Assembly (NCBI GenBank): GCA_030604825.1
Contig: JAUVVB010000004.1
Coordinates: 1 to 64,000, forward strand
Length of the DNA stretch: 64,000 nt
Direction: 5' to 3'
Source: Chloroflexota bacterium
GTDB taxonomy: Bacteria > Chloroflexota > Dehalococcoidia > E44-bin15
Shown: one piece after another, positions 55,353 through 64,000 of the stretch
Layout: the number at the start of each line of letters is the position of its first letter
How positions within the stretch are numbered: position 1 is the stretch's first letter
The notes under the pieces: generated by a model
Seen by the model: only the letters and a program-made list of their open reading frames with translations
Told to the model about the DNA's origin: nothing
Databases searched by the model: none
Made by a program: the position numbers and the translations under genes

Positions 55353-57008
55353 GTGTTCGACCAGCAAAAGCTGGAGGTAAGAAGAGGGAAGAGGGAGAGG
55401 AAAGGGTCTCAGCCGGGGGAGAGGAAAGACCGTTTCGTTACCACCTCGGGAATACCCATACAGCGGCTTTACACCCCCGAGGACATTGCTGAGATGGACT
55501 ACGTGGCGGATCTGGGTTTTCCCGGGGAGTATCCCTTCTTGCGCGGCATTCACTACACCGGGCATAGGGGGCGGCTGTGGACGATGCGCATGTTTGCTGG
55601 CTTCGGCACCGCTGAGGAGACGACTGAGCGCTTCAAATACCTCTTGAGCCATGGCGAAACGGGGTTGAGCGTTGCCTTCGATATGCCCACCCTCATGGGC
55701 TATGACACCGATGCCCCCGAGGCGCGGGGGGAGTTTGGGAAGTGTGGGGTGGCGGTATCCTCCCTTGCCGATATGGAGGCGCTTTTCCAGGGCATCCCCA
55801 TGGATAAGGTGACCACATCGATGACCATCAACAGCCCGGCGGCGGTGATCTGGGCGATGTACATCGCCGCCGCCGAGAAGAAGGGCATCCCCATGGAGCG
55901 GCTTGGGGGCACCATTCAGAACGCCATCCTCAAGGAATATATCGCCCAAAATGAATACCTCTTTCCCCCCCAGCCCTCCATGCGTCTCATCGTCGATACC
56001 TTTGAGTTCGGCACCAAATACCTCCCCCTGTGGAACACCATCAGCATCAGCGGCTATCACATCCGCGAGGCGGGGGCCACCGCTGCCCAGGAGCTGGCCT
56101 TCACCCTTGCTGACGGCCTGACCTATGTGGAGGCAGGGGTGGAGAGGGGGCTGAGGGTGGATGACTTCGCCCCCAGGCTCAGCTTCTTCTTCAACGTGCA
56201 TAACGACTTCTTCGAGGAGATCGCCAAGTTCCGCGCCGCCCGTCGCATCTGGGCTCGGGAGATGAAAAGGAGGTATGACCCCCAGAACGAGCGCTCCCTC
56301 TGGCTTCGCTTCCACACCCAGACCGCAGGCTGTACCCTGACGGCGCAACAGCCTGAGAACAACACCGTTCGTGTCGCCCTTCAAGCCCTGGCCGCAGTGC
56401 TGGGAGGAACCCAGTCGCTGCATACCAATTCCCTGGATGAGGCCTGGGCTCTGCCCTCGGACAAGGCAGCCCTCATCGCCCTCAGGACACAGCAGATCAT
56501 CGCCCATGAGACTGGGGTAGCCAGCACCGTTGATCCCCTGGGGGGCAGCTTTATGGTGGAGGCCTTGACCAATAAGATGGAGGAGGCTTGCTACGATTAC
56601 TTCCAGCGGATAGATTCCCTGGGGGGCGTCATCCCTGCCATAGAGAAGGGCTTTTTCCAGCGGGAGATCGCTGAGGCCGCCTACCGCCACCAGCAGGAGA
56701 TTGAAAGCAAGGAGCGCATCGTTGTGGGGCTGAACGAGTATGTTTTGGATGAACCTGTAGCTGTCCCAATCCTGGAGATGGATGAAGAGGGTGAAAGGAG
56801 GCATCTGGAGCGGCTAAATCGGGTGCGCCGGGAGCGAAGCTCCAGGGACGTCTCAGGGAGGCTGGCTGAGCTGCGCCGTGCTGCTCAGGGGAGGGAAAAC
56901 CTCATGCCCTATATTTTGGCGGCGGTGCGGGCCTATGCCACCTTGGGCGAGATCTGTGATGTTTTCCGTGAGGTTTTCGGGGTATATAAGCCCACGGAGG
57001 TTGTTTAA
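55353..57008 (+). CDS. Coenzyme-B12-dependent acyl-CoA mutase, large subunit, isobutyryl-CoA-mutase-like
   Basis: 551 residues: the TIM-barrel large subunit without the C-terminal B12-binding domain, so a separate small subunit is needed and none lies in the window. [14 protein letters not shown] and [14 protein letters not shown] place it in the methylmalonyl-CoA mutase superfamily. The specificity residues are Phe81 and Gln199 (K-E-Y-I-A-Q), where methylmalonyl-CoA mutase has Tyr89 and Arg207; Phe80 and Gln198 are the isobutyryl-CoA mutase pair. I therefore favour isobutyryl-/n-butyryl-CoA mutase or a related branched acyl-CoA mutase. GTG start; nine bases after btuR. Confidence 0.9.
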   Translation: MFDQQKLEVRRGKRERKGSQPGERKDRFVTTSGIPIQRLYTPEDIAEMDYVADLGFPGEYPFLRGIHYTGHRGRLWTMRMFAGFGTAEETTERFKYLLSHGETGLSVAFDMPTLMGYDTDAPEARGEFGKCGVAVSSLADMEALFQGIPMDKVTTSMTINSPAAVIWAMYIAAAEKKGIPMERLGGTIQNAILKEYIAQNEYLFPPQPSMRLIVDTFEFGTKYLPLWNTISISGYHIREAGATAAQELAFTLADGLTYVEAGVERGLRVDDFAPRLSFFFNVHNDFFEEIAKFRAARRIWAREMKRRYDPQNERSLWLRFHTQTAGCTLTAQQPENNTVRVALQALAAVLGGTQSLHTNSLDEAWALPSDKAALIALRTQQIIAHETGVASTVDPLGGSFMVEALTNKMEEACYDYFQRIDSLGGVIPAIEKGFFQREIAEAAYRHQQEIESKERIVVGLNEYVLDEPVAVPILEMDEEGERRHLERLNRVRRERSSRDVSGRLAELRRAAQGRENLMPYILAAVRAYATLGEICDVFREVFGVYKPTEVV

Positions 57009-57028
57009 CCTTAGAAAGGAGGAGGAAG

Positions 57029-58126
57029 ATGAAGATCACCCTAAGCGTTATCAAGGCTGACATTGGCGGTTATGTGGGGCACTCCAGCTCCCATCCACTG
57101 GTCCTGGAAAAGGCAAATGAGTGTCTGGAGAAACAGCGGGGCAAGCTTCTGGTGGATTTCCATATCACCAGGTGCGGGGACGACCTGCAGTTAATCATGA
57201 CCCACCAGCGGGGTGAGGAGGATGAGGCCATTCACAAGATGTGCTGGGACACCTTCCTGGAGTGCACCAAGGTGGCGAGGGAGCTAAAGCTTCATGGGGC
57301 AGGTCAGGACCTTCTCGCCGAGGCCTTCTCGGGAAACGTCAAGGGGATGGGACCAGGGGTCGCCGAAATGGAGTTTGAGGAGAGGGGATCCGAGCCGATT
57401 ATCATCTTCATGGCCGATAAAACATCGGCAGGGGCATGGAATCTGCCCCTGTACAAGATATTCGCCGACCCCTTCAATACCATCGGGCTGGTCATCGCCG
57501 AGAACATGCACCAGGGCTTTCGCTTCGAGATTCACGATGTCAAGGAGCACAAGAAGATCACCCTTGATGCCCCTGAGGAGATCTATGACATGCTGCTCTT
57601 CATGGGGGCACCATCCCGCTATGCGGTGAAGGCGGTCTATCACCGGGGCTCCAACGAGATCGCCGCCGTTTCCTCCACCCAGCGCCTGGCGCTGATCGCC
57701 GGAAGATATGTGGGCAAGGATGACCCGGTGTGCATCGTCCGCTCTCAGGGGGAGTTTCCCGCAGTGGGGGAGGTGCTGGAGCCCTTCACCCATCCTCAGC
57801 TAGTGGAGGGCTGGATGCGAGGCTCCCATCACGGCCCCTTGATGCCGGTAGCGGTTAACGACTCTAACCCCTCCCGCTTTGACGGTCCGCCGCGGGTGAT
57901 TGCTGCTGGCTTCCAGCTCTCCAGCGGCAAGCTGGTAGGGCCCAGGGACATGTTCGACGACCCCAGCTTTGATATGGCCAGGCGCCAGGCAAATGAGATC
58001 GCAGACTATATGCGCCGCCATGGACCCTTCGAGCCCCACCGGCTGCCCCTGGAGCAGATGGAATACACCACCATGCCTCAGGTGGCAAGAAAGCTGGACA
58101 AGAGATTCGTAGACCTTGAGGAATGA
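57029..58126 (+). CDS. Fructose-1,6-bisphosphate aldolase/phosphatase (FBPase class V)
   Basis: 365 residues, typical length. M-K-I-T-L-S-V-I-K-A-D-I-G-G-Y-V-G-H (1-18) supplies the Mg2+ and phosphate ligands. Y-V-G-K-D-D-P has Tyr227 and Lys230, corresponding to the Schiff-base Lys232 and Tyr229 of the Sulfolobus enzyme. H-H-G-P-L-M-P and F-D-G-P-P-R-V are also diagnostic. It makes fructose-6-phosphate directly from triose phosphates, committing carbon to gluconeogenesis; it is common in archaea and deep-branching autotrophic bacteria. AAAGGAGG precedes the ATG. ATGA overlap with rdgB. Confidence 0.95.
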   Translation: MKITLSVIKADIGGYVGHSSSHPLVLEKANECLEKQRGKLLVDFHITRCGDDLQLIMTHQRGEEDEAIHKMCWDTFLECTKVARELKLHGAGQDLLAEAFSGNVKGMGPGVAEMEFEERGSEPIIIFMADKTSAGAWNLPLYKIFADPFNTIGLVIAENMHQGFRFEIHDVKEHKKITLDAPEEIYDMLLFMGAPSRYAVKAVYHRGSNEIAAVSSTQRLALIAGRYVGKDDPVCIVRSQGEFPAVGEVLEPFTHPQLVEGWMRGSHHGPLMPVAVNDSNPSRFDGPPRVIAAGFQLSSGKLVGPRDMFDDPSFDMARRQANEIADYMRRHGPFEPHRLPLEQMEYTTMPQVARKLDKRFVDLEE

Positions 58127-58731
58127 GCTTGCCCAAGCTGCTCCTGGCTACAAAGAACCAGGCTAAGGTGCAGGAATACCTGCTGTTGCTCCAAGGTGTG
58201 CCCTTCGAGCTGACCACCCCCGCTGCAGAGGGCATCGAAACGGCGGTCAGGGAGACGGGGGAAACCCTGGAGGAAAATGCTACCATCAAGGCCTTAGCCT
58301 ATGCCTCAGGGAGCAATCTGCTTGCCCTTGCCGACGATTCGGGGCTGGAGGTGGTGGCTTTGAATGGCGAGCCTGGCGCCCTGTCGGCACGTTATGCCGG
58401 GGCAGATGCCTCCGATGAGGAGAGGATCGAGTACCTGCTGAGAAGGCTTGAGGGCATTCCCTGGGAGCGTAGAGCCGCTCGCTTTAGGTGCGTTATCGCC
58501 ATCGCCTCCCCTGAAGGCGAGGTGGAGCTTTGTCAGGGGGAGTGCCAGGGCATCATCAGCTTTGAGCCAAGGGGTGAAAATGGCTTCGGCTACGACCCCA
58601 TCTTCTACCTGCCGCAGCGGGGCAAGACCATGGCTCAGCTATCCACGGAGGAGAAGAACGAGGTCAGCCATCGCGGCCTGGCGGCAAAGCGGGCACGGCA
58701 GATCCTATTAAGACTGGGACGAAATAAATGA
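58123..58731 (+). CDS. rdgB: Non-canonical purine NTP pyrophosphatase (RdgB/HAM1)
   Basis: 202 residues. L-L-A-T-K-N-Q-A-K (7-15), E-E-N-A-T-I-K-A-L-A-Y (about 50-60), A-D-D-S-G-L-E-V (about 69-76), F-G-Y-D-P-I-F and S-H-R-G-L-A are the complete HAM1 signatures. It removes dITP/XTP by hydrolysis to the monophosphate. ATGA overlaps on both sides (with the FBP gene and with moaA). Confidence 0.95.
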   Translation: MSLPKLLLATKNQAKVQEYLLLLQGVPFELTTPAAEGIETAVRETGETLEENATIKALAYASGSNLLALADDSGLEVVALNGEPGALSARYAGADASDEERIEYLLRRLEGIPWERRAARFRCVIAIASPEGEVELCQGECQGIISFEPRGENGFGYDPIFYLPQRGKTMAQLSTEEKNEVSHRGLAAKRARQILLRLGRNK

Positions 58732-59708
58732 GCGGGCTTTCCGATTCCTTTCAGCGCCCCATAAACTACCTGAGAATATCGGTCACCGACCGCTGCAACC
58801 TGCGCTGCCTCTACTGCATGCCATCAGGGGGATTCCCGCTGATGCCCCGCCATGAAATACTGCGTTACGAGGAGGTCGAGGCCATCGCCCGACTGGCGGT
58901 GGAGATGGGCATAAGCAAAGTGCGGCTCACCGGTGGCGAGCCTCTGGTGAGGCGGGAGCTTCCCAGTCTGGTGGACATGCTTTCTCGGATAGAGGGCATT
59001 GACGACCTCTCCCTGACCACCAATGGGGTGCTGCTCAAGCGATATGCCATCTCACTTAGGGAGGCGGGACTTAAGCGGGTGAATGTGAGCCTGGATAGCC
59101 TTAACCGGGAGAGATACCAGCAGATCACGGGATACGACGGGCTTAACGACGTGCTTGAGGGCATGGAGGCGGCGAGGGAGGCGGGGCTTGAGCCGGTAAA
59201 GGTGAACATGGTGGTGATGCGGGGGATAAACGATGACGAGGTTCTGGCTTTCGCCCGCCTGAGCATGGAAGCGGGATGGCATGTGAGGTTTGTCGAGCTC
59301 ATGCCTTTTTCGACCTATGGAGCTACTCTAAAATTTGTGCCTGCCTCCGAGATACAAAAACGCATCCTTTCCCTGGGCCCCTTAGAGCCCTATCCCCTCA
59401 GCCAGGGAAATGGCCCCGCCAGGTACTTTCGATTCCCCGAGGCAAAGGGTACGGTGGGCTTTATCACCCCCATAAGCGAACACTTCTGCTTCTGTTGTAA
59501 CCGCCTCAGGTTAACCGCGGATGGCAAATTGCGCCCCTGCCTGTTAGGCGATGAGGAGGTGGACCTCAAGAAGCCGCTGAGGGAGGGGGCATCGCAGAAG
59601 GAACTGCGAAGGTTGATTCGCCAGGCGGTAGCCCTGAAGCCCCAGCGCCACCGGCTTACAGAGGGGATAATTCCCCAAGGGCGATCCATGTGTCAGGTGG
59701 GAGGTTAA
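58728..59708 (+). CDS. moaA: GTP 3',8-cyclase MoaA
   Basis: 326 residues. [13 protein letters not shown] (about 21-33) binds the radical SAM cluster, T-G-G-E-P-L-V-R lies at about 69-76, the second cluster is in [14 protein letters not shown] with the third Cys in R-P-C-L, and the essential C-terminal G-G (Q-V-G-G) is present. First step of molybdopterin synthesis. ATGA overlap with rdgB; two bases before moaC. Confidence 0.96.
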   Translation: MSGLSDSFQRPINYLRISVTDRCNLRCLYCMPSGGFPLMPRHEILRYEEVEAIARLAVEMGISKVRLTGGEPLVRRELPSLVDMLSRIEGIDDLSLTTNGVLLKRYAISLREAGLKRVNVSLDSLNRERYQQITGYDGLNDVLEGMEAAREAGLEPVKVNMVVMRGINDDEVLAFARLSMEAGWHVRFVELMPFSTYGATLKFVPASEIQKRILSLGPLEPYPLSQGNGPARYFRFPEAKGTVGFITPISEHFCFCCNRLRLTADGKLRPCLLGDEEVDLKKPLREGASQKELRRLIRQAVALKPQRHRLTEGIIPQGRSMCQVGG

Positions 59709-59709
59709 A

Positions 59710-60162
59710 TTGGAGTTTCAGGAAGGGGCGAGGATGGTGGATTTGACGGGAAAGCCGGCCACCAACAGGTTGGCGGTGGCAAAGGGCATAGTAAGGATGA
59801 AGCCAGCTACGCTTTCCCTGGTGAGGCAGGGGAAGATGGCAAAGGGGGATGTCCTTGCCGTGGCTCAGGTGGCGGGAATCATGGCGGCAAAGCAGACCTC
59901 CCACATCATCCCCATGTGCCATCCCTTGATCATCGATGAGGCCAAGGTGGAGTTCGATTTCCTGGAGGAGGGCGTGGAGATCACCGCCACGGTGAAGAGC
60001 AGCGGTAAGACGGGGGAGGAGATGGAGGCGCTTACCGCAGTGGCGGTGGCTGCGCTGACCATCTACGATATGTGCAAGGCGGTTGAGCGGGGCATACGCA
60101 TCGAGGGGATTCGCCTGGTAGAGAAGAGGGGTGGCAAGAGTGGAACCATCATCTTGGAATAG
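59710..60162 (+). CDS. moaC: Cyclic pyranopterin monophosphate synthase MoaC
   Basis: 150 residues. M-V-D-L-T-G-K-P near the start, I-P-M-C-H-P-L (about 76-82, substrate site), [10 protein letters not shown] and D-M-C-K-A (catalytic Asp/Lys) identify it. With MoaA it makes cPMP. The start is TTG at 59710; an ATG at 59734 has a stronger ribosome site but would remove the E-G-x-A-R that family members keep. It is the last gene of the operon. Confidence 0.95.
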   Translation: MEFQEGARMVDLTGKPATNRLAVAKGIVRMKPATLSLVRQGKMAKGDVLAVAQVAGIMAAKQTSHIIPMCHPLIIDEAKVEFDFLEEGVEITATVKSSGKTGEEMEALTAVAVAALTIYDMCKAVERGIRIEGIRLVEKRGGKSGTIILE

Positions 60163-60170
60163 CACCACCT

Positions 60171-60569
60171 TTAAGGCGATGACCCCGATTCCTGTCGCTC
60201 CAGGAGCAGCCTGGTGATCTCACACAGGGCATTATAGGCATAGGGGATGTAGTCCTGGGGCGGCAGCTTAAGCTCCTTGGTCTCCTCCTTGCGGGACGGC
60301 TCGGGGAAGGGGCCACCCACCGTCACCGTGTAGATGTATTCGTAAAGCTTCCCATCGGGGCAAGCAACCACACAGCCTCGATCCCCTTTTGAAGCACCCC
60401 CCGGCTCCGCCTCAATTGCCCTGATGGAGAAACTCCCCATGAAAAGGGGGAAGGGGTCCAATTCCCTCGCCGCCTCGTGGAGCATCTCCCTTAGCTGGGA
60501 GGCAGTTCTCTGTATCAACACATCTGCCTTTGCCCTTCTGGTTAGAGCATCCGTTCCCTTTTCGGACAT
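60171..60569 (-). CDS. Conserved hypothetical protein
   Basis: 132 residues, soluble, with no signal peptide or membrane helix. The N-terminal half is helical (Q-L-R-E-M-L-H-E-A-A-R-E-L); the centre is beta-like (G-C-V-V-A-C-P-D-G-K-L-Y-E-Y); the C-terminal helix contains Y-N-A-L-C-E-I-T-R-L-L-L-E-R. No family is recognised. A good GAGGGGGAAA site precedes the ATG. It converges with moaC (eight-base gap). Confidence 0.65.
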   Translation of the reverse strand: MSEKGTDALTRRAKADVLIQRTASQLREMLHEAARELDPFPLFMGSFSIRAIEAEPGGASKGDRGCVVACPDGKLYEYIYTVTVGGPFPEPSRKEETKELKLPPQDYIPYAYNALCEITRLLLERQESGSSP

Positions 60570-60646
60570 TTTCCCCCTCTCACAGTGATGCTGTTGAAAT
60601 TATAGACCAAGCTGGGCAAGTTAACAAGCATGGAGAGAGCTTTTCC

Positions 60647-60676
60647 TTGGCAACCCCGGTTTTTATATGCTATACT
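60647..60676 (+). promoter_or_regulatory. Promoter of the Fe-S oxidoreductase gene
   Basis: TTGGCA (60647-60652), 18 bases, TATACT (60671-60676), start near 60683, 14 bases before the ATG at 60697. Confidence 0.6.
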
Positions 60677-60696
60677 ATCAGAGGGTAGAGGAAAGG

Positions 60697-62694
60697 ATGG
60701 CCTCTCGAGAGATATTCTGGAACATCGGGGCTTATGGACACATCCTCTACTATCTTTTGATCCCCCTGGCAGTGATCCTCACCTACGCCGTTTACCGACG
60801 TTATCGCTTGTGGCGCCTAGGGCGACCCGAAAACAGGCTTGGCGACCTCAGGAAAAGCATATGGTCCTTTGTCGTCACTGGCATCATAGATGGCGTCATC
60901 CACCGGCGTTTCCTCAGGGAGCCCTACCCCGGGTTAATGCACTTCCTCATCTTCTGGGGCGCTATCATCTTCCTCCTCGGCGCAGCTACAGACTTCATAA
61001 CTCACTATTTCATGGGAGGGCTGGAGGGTGCCCCTTATCTGGGCCTTTCCTTCACCGTGGACATCTTCGGCATTGCCGTGCTCATCGGGGTGGGGATTGC
61101 CACCTTCAGGAGATATGTTCAAAGGCCTACCAGGCTGGATAACAAACCGGAGGATGCCATCGCCCTGGCTCTGGTTTTTGTCATTGTCCTCACCGGCTTC
61201 ATAATCGAGGGGCTGCGCATTGCAGCGCTGAACCCCGAGTGGGCAGCCTGGTCGCCTGGGGGCTGGGTGGTGGCTCAGATATTTGGCGGCCTCTCCATCG
61301 GAACATTGCTAACATTGCATGAGAGCCTTTGGTGGTTCCACGTGGCCCTTGTGCTGGGGGCACTTGTATATGTGGCGCTCGCCTTCTCCTCGCTGGCCCA
61401 CATCGTTGTTGCCCCCTTTAACGTGCTCTTCAGGTCGATGCGCCCCAAGGGGGCGCTGGCCCCCATCGACCTGGAGACCGCGGAGACCTACGGAGCAGCC
61501 AAGATAACCGACTTCACCTGGAAGCAGCTCTTCGACCTCGACGCCTGCACCCGCTGTGGCCGCTGTCAGGATATCTGCCCTGCCTACCTCAGCGGGAAGG
61601 CCCTCTCCCCCAAGAAGCTGATCCAGGACCTGAAGCGGCACTGGCTGGAGGCGGGCCCCAGCCTGATCAGTGGGAAGGGGAACCCCGATGGTTCCATGAT
61701 TGGCGATGTGATAACCCCCGAGGAGATCTGGGACTGCACCACCTGCCGCGCCTGCATGGAGGCATGCCCGGTGTTCATCGAGCACATCGATAAGATCATC
61801 GACATGCGCCGCAATCTGGTGCTGGAGCAGGCGGAGATGCCCGAGACCACCGAGATGATCCTGAGGTGCATCGAGGAAAGAGGGCACACCTGCCGCGGCA
61901 CCACCTACTCCAGGGGAGACTGGTGTGTTCCCCTTGGCCTGCCCTCGGTCTCCGAGGATAAGGATGTGGACATAATATACTGGGTGGGCTGTGCCGCCTC
62001 CCTGGAGGACAGGAACATGAAGGTTGCCGTTGCCCTGGCTGATGTGCTTCGGGCAGCGGGGATCAAGGTGGGGGTGATGTGCGAGGATGAGACCTGCTGC
62101 GGCGAGCCGGCGCGGCGTATGGGCAACGAATACCTGTTCCAGATGCAGGCGCTGAAGAACATCGAGGCGTTCAACAAATATGGCATTAAGAAGGTCCTGG
62201 TCACCTGTCCTCATTGCTACAACACCTTCAAGAACGAATACCCCCAGTTCGGCGGCGAGCTGGAGGTTGTCCACCACTCCCAGTTCATCGCTGACCTGAT
62301 AAGGCAGGGCAGGCTGAAACTCGCCAACGAGCTTGCGGAAGTAATAACCTATCACGATGCCTGCTATCTGGGGCGGCATAACGACATCTACGAGAGCCCA
62401 AGGCAGGTGGTGAAGGGCATCCCCGGAGCCAAGCTGGTGGAGATGGAGCGCTCCAGAAACAGGAGCTTCTGCTGTGGCGGCGGTGGTGGGCACTTCTGGA
62501 TGGAGGAGAGGGAGGGCGTCAGGATCAGCGAGATGCGCACCGATCAGGCGATAAAGACCAAGGCCGATATCCTGGCCACTGCCTGCCCCTATTGCCTCCA
62601 GATGTTTGAGGATGCCATAAAGGCAAAGGAGGCAACAGAACACCTCAAGGCGATGGACATCGCCGAGCTGGTGGCCAGTGCCCTCCGGGACTAG
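60697..62694 (+). CDS. HdrD-like membrane Fe-S oxidoreductase (probable ETF:menaquinone oxidoreductase type)
   Basis: 665 residues. The N-terminal 250 residues have five to six membrane helices like the NarI/cytochrome-b gamma subunit (His residues in Y-G-H-I-L-Y-Y and L-M-H-F-L-I). Then come two [4Fe-4S] motifs, C-T-R-C-G-R-C-Q-D-I-C-P and C-T-T-C-R-A-C-M-E-A-C-P, and two CCG domains (D-E-T-C-C-G and S-F-C-C-G-G-G-G-G-H). This architecture is used in syntrophs and acyl-CoA-oxidising anaerobes to move ETF electrons into the quinone pool. I chose ATG 60697 with GAGGAAAGG; the earlier in-frame ATG overlaps the promoter -10. Confidence 0.9.
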   Translation: MASREIFWNIGAYGHILYYLLIPLAVILTYAVYRRYRLWRLGRPENRLGDLRKSIWSFVVTGIIDGVIHRRFLREPYPGLMHFLIFWGAIIFLLGAATDFITHYFMGGLEGAPYLGLSFTVDIFGIAVLIGVGIATFRRYVQRPTRLDNKPEDAIALALVFVIVLTGFIIEGLRIAALNPEWAAWSPGGWVVAQIFGGLSIGTLLTLHESLWWFHVALVLGALVYVALAFSSLAHIVVAPFNVLFRSMRPKGALAPIDLETAETYGAAKITDFTWKQLFDLDACTRCGRCQDICPAYLSGKALSPKKLIQDLKRHWLEAGPSLISGKGNPDGSMIGDVITPEEIWDCTTCRACMEACPVFIEHIDKIIDMRRNLVLEQAEMPETTEMILRCIEERGHTCRGTTYSRGDWCVPLGLPSVSEDKDVDIIYWVGCAASLEDRNMKVAVALADVLRAAGIKVGVMCEDETCCGEPARRMGNEYLFQMQALKNIEAFNKYGIKKVLVTCPHCYNTFKNEYPQFGGELEVVHHSQFIADLIRQGRLKLANELAEVITYHDACYLGRHNDIYESPRQVVKGIPGAKLVEMERSRNRSFCCGGGGGHFWMEEREGVRISEMRTDQAIKTKADILATACPYCLQMFEDAIKAKEATEHLKAMDIAELVASALRD

Positions 62695-62764
62695 AGGGCG
62701 ACCTCCTGCCCCGGCTCAAGGACGACCACCTCCACATTGGGGGCCTCTTTCCTCGCCGGTCTCT

Positions 62765-64000
62765 CTATGGTGTCCCATACTGCTCGCGGAGAACCCGCTT
62801 CAGCACCTTGCCCGTGCTGGTGCGGGGGAGCTCATCGACGAAGACCACCGAGCGCGGCCGCTTGAAGCTCGCCAGCTGCTGGCGGCAGAACTCGATGAGC
62901 TCCTCGGCGGTAGCTTGCTTCCCCTGCTTAAGCACCACTATCGCCCTGGGCTCTTGCCCCCATTCCGGATCGGGGATGCCAATCACCGCCGCCTCCTCAA
63001 TGGCAGGGTGGGAGTAGAGCACGTTCTCCACCTCCTCGGGGGAGATGTTCTCCCCTCCCCTGATGATGAGGTCATCGGCTCGAGCCGCCAGGTAGAAGTA
63101 GCCCTCCTCATCCACATATCCCATATCCCCGGTGCGCAGCCATCCATCCTTGGTCATGGCCTTTGCCGTCTTCTCCGCATCCTTCCAGTATCCGCTCATC
63201 AACCTGGGGCCGCGGGCAGCGATCTCCCCCACCTCGCCAGGAGACAGGTCATTGCCCGCCTCATCGATGATCTTCATCTCCACATCGGCCATTGGCCTGC
63301 CTATGGATGAGGTGAGCCTCATCAGCTTCTTCTCCTTCTCCTCCTCCGTTCCCTCGATGATGTGGTCATCAGGGCCAAGGGTGGTTATGGTGGAGGCGGT
63401 CTCCGTCTGCCCGAAGGCATTGATGAAGTTCACCCCGGGAAAGAGCTCGATGGCCCTCTTGATCACCTCGAAGGGCATGGGGGCAGCACCATAGGTTATC
63501 ACCTTGAGGCTGGAGAGGTCGTACTTATGGAATTCGGGATGGTCGATAACCCGCTTCAGCATGGTGGGGACCAGCATCGCCCGATTGGCCTTCTCCCGCT
63601 GAACCGTCTCCAGCCACTCATTGACCTCAAACTGCCTCATCGTCGCCAGCGCCCTGCCCCCGTAGGTGGCGGCCAGCATCGCCTGTGCCCCGGCAACGTG
63701 ATATAGCGGCATGGTGAGCAGGTTCGTCTCCTCTATCTCGGGATCGGCGGGGTTCACATTCTCCAGCACATAGACGGTAAAGCTATTATGGGTTAGGGGG
63801 ACCCCTTTGGGCAAGCCGGTGGTGCCCGCAGTATACATCAGCATGGTGATGTCATCATCCTGGATATCGGCAAACACCTCCTCATCGGAGGCAGCAGATA
63901 GCAAGTCCTCGTAGTAAAGCATGCCCTCCCTTTTGCCTTCGATGGAGATGTAGTGCCTTATCAGCGGGAGCTGGGGTCGCATATCGTTTACTATATCCAC
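62765..64000 (-). CDS. Acyl-CoA synthetase (AMP-forming), N-terminus beyond window
   Basis: 411 codons are visible; family members have about 520-560, so roughly 110-150 N-terminal residues lie beyond the right edge. Y-T-A-G-T-T-G-L-P-K-G-V is the P-loop-like motif, F-G-Q-T-E-T binds adenylate, G-W-L-R-T-G-D-M-G-Y is motif A7, and P-R-T-S-T-G-K-V-L-K-R carries the catalytic Lys. It activates a carboxylic acid (long- or medium-chain by similarity) to acyl-CoA, which fits the acyl-CoA dehydrogenase and Fe-S oxidoreductase. It converges with the oxidoreductase gene. Confidence 0.94.
   Translation of the reverse strand: MDIVNDMRPQLPLIRHYISIEGKREGMLYYEDLLSAASDEEVFADIQDDDITMLMYTAGTTGLPKGVPLTHNSFTVYVLENVNPADPEIEETNLLTMPLYHVAGAQAMLAATYGGRALATMRQFEVNEWLETVQREKANRAMLVPTMLKRVIDHPEFHKYDLSSLKVITYGAAPMPFEVIKRAIELFPGVNFINAFGQTETASTITTLGPDDHIIEGTEEEKEKKLMRLTSSIGRPMADVEMKIIDEAGNDLSPGEVGEIAARGPRLMSGYWKDAEKTAKAMTKDGWLRTGDMGYVDEEGYFYLAARADDLIIRGGENISPEEVENVLYSHPAIEEAAVIGIPDPEWGQEPRAIVVLKQGKQATAEELIEFCRQQLASFKRPRSVVFVDELPRTSTGKVLKRVLREQYGTP

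Noticed and set aside
54804-56804. Long minus-strand open frame opposite the mutase
   Set aside because: It covers btuR and the mutase, both of which show clear family motifs. The antisense frame has no recognisable motif and arises from G+C-rich codon bias.
62691-62764. Coding-looking tail in another frame after the acyl-CoA synthetase stop
   Set aside because: About 25 codons ending in TAG could suggest a frameshifted extension, but the synthetase already ends with the normal family C-terminus, so it is probably chance or a decayed remnant.

Overview
The window reads as a chromosomal segment of an uncultured Dehalococcoidia-like member of the Chloroflexota. This is inferred from gene content; there is no rRNA or other decisive marker. 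The segment combines bacterial housekeeping genes (recA, rny, gyrA, rplU-rpmA-rpmE, glnA, moaA/moaC) with archaeal-type enzymes: a complete A/V-type ATPase operon, an archaeal-type phosphoglycerate mutase and an FBP aldolase/phosphatase. It also carries B12-dependent acyl-CoA metabolism and signal-peptide or lipoprotein surface proteins. Most genes sit in short co-directional operons with ATGA or GTGA overlaps, and many promoters match TTGACA-17-TATAAT closely.

Layout. 1-5.0 kb: truncated lipoprotein, DegV, a promoter-to-terminator non-coding RNA with no family I recognise, a three-part GAF/nuclease-like/HPRT protein, tRNA-Glu and two small membrane proteins. 5.1-14.2 kb: ten-gene A/V-ATPase operon in the methanogen order H-I-K-E-C-F-A-B-D, closed by a UPF0216 (DUF61) gene. 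14.3-25.7 kb: CoA-transferase; a leftward operon nadE, recA, recX, rny, ymdB, PHP, hydrolase, plsY, zinc-finger protein; a rightward NatAB-like ABC exporter. 25.7-31.9 kb: glutamine synthetase, amidohydrolase, FmdB, DUF1461, a Pro-Thr-repeat surface protein and MazG. 31.9-33.8 kb: an A+T-rich OLD-family nuclease directly behind tRNA-Pro, probably acquired. 33.8-43.6 kb: ApgM, aspartokinase, NifU, a glycosyltransferase-methyltransferase fusion, a TPR protein, gyrase A, MarC, SDR and hydrolase. 43.8-50.2 kb: repetitive surface protein, radical SAM protein, lipoprotein, and ribosomal proteins L21-L27-L31. 50.2-53.7 kb (leftward): pduO-type adenosyltransferase, acyl-CoA dehydrogenase, hisA, methyltransferase, hisI. 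53.8-60.2 kb: Met-rich lipoprotein, then (rightward) btuR-type adenosyltransferase, a coenzyme-B12 acyl-CoA mutase, FBP aldolase/phosphatase, rdgB, moaA, moaC. 60.2-64 kb: small conserved protein, HdrD-like membrane Fe-S oxidoreductase, acyl-CoA synthetase (cut by the window end).

How they fit. Acyl-CoA synthetase, class III CoA-transferase, acyl-CoA dehydrogenase, a membrane Fe-S oxidoreductase of the kind that passes electrons to menaquinone, and a B12 mutase served by two corrinoid adenosyltransferases suggest anaerobic fatty- or organic-acid oxidation. The ATPase rotor keeps the residues of a Na+ site, so energy conservation may use a sodium gradient. The most interesting observations are the orphan RNA at 1.94 kb, the HPRT fusion, the Na+-type ATPase with its UPF0216 partner, and a mutase whose specificity residues point to isobutyryl-CoA rather than methylmalonyl-CoA.
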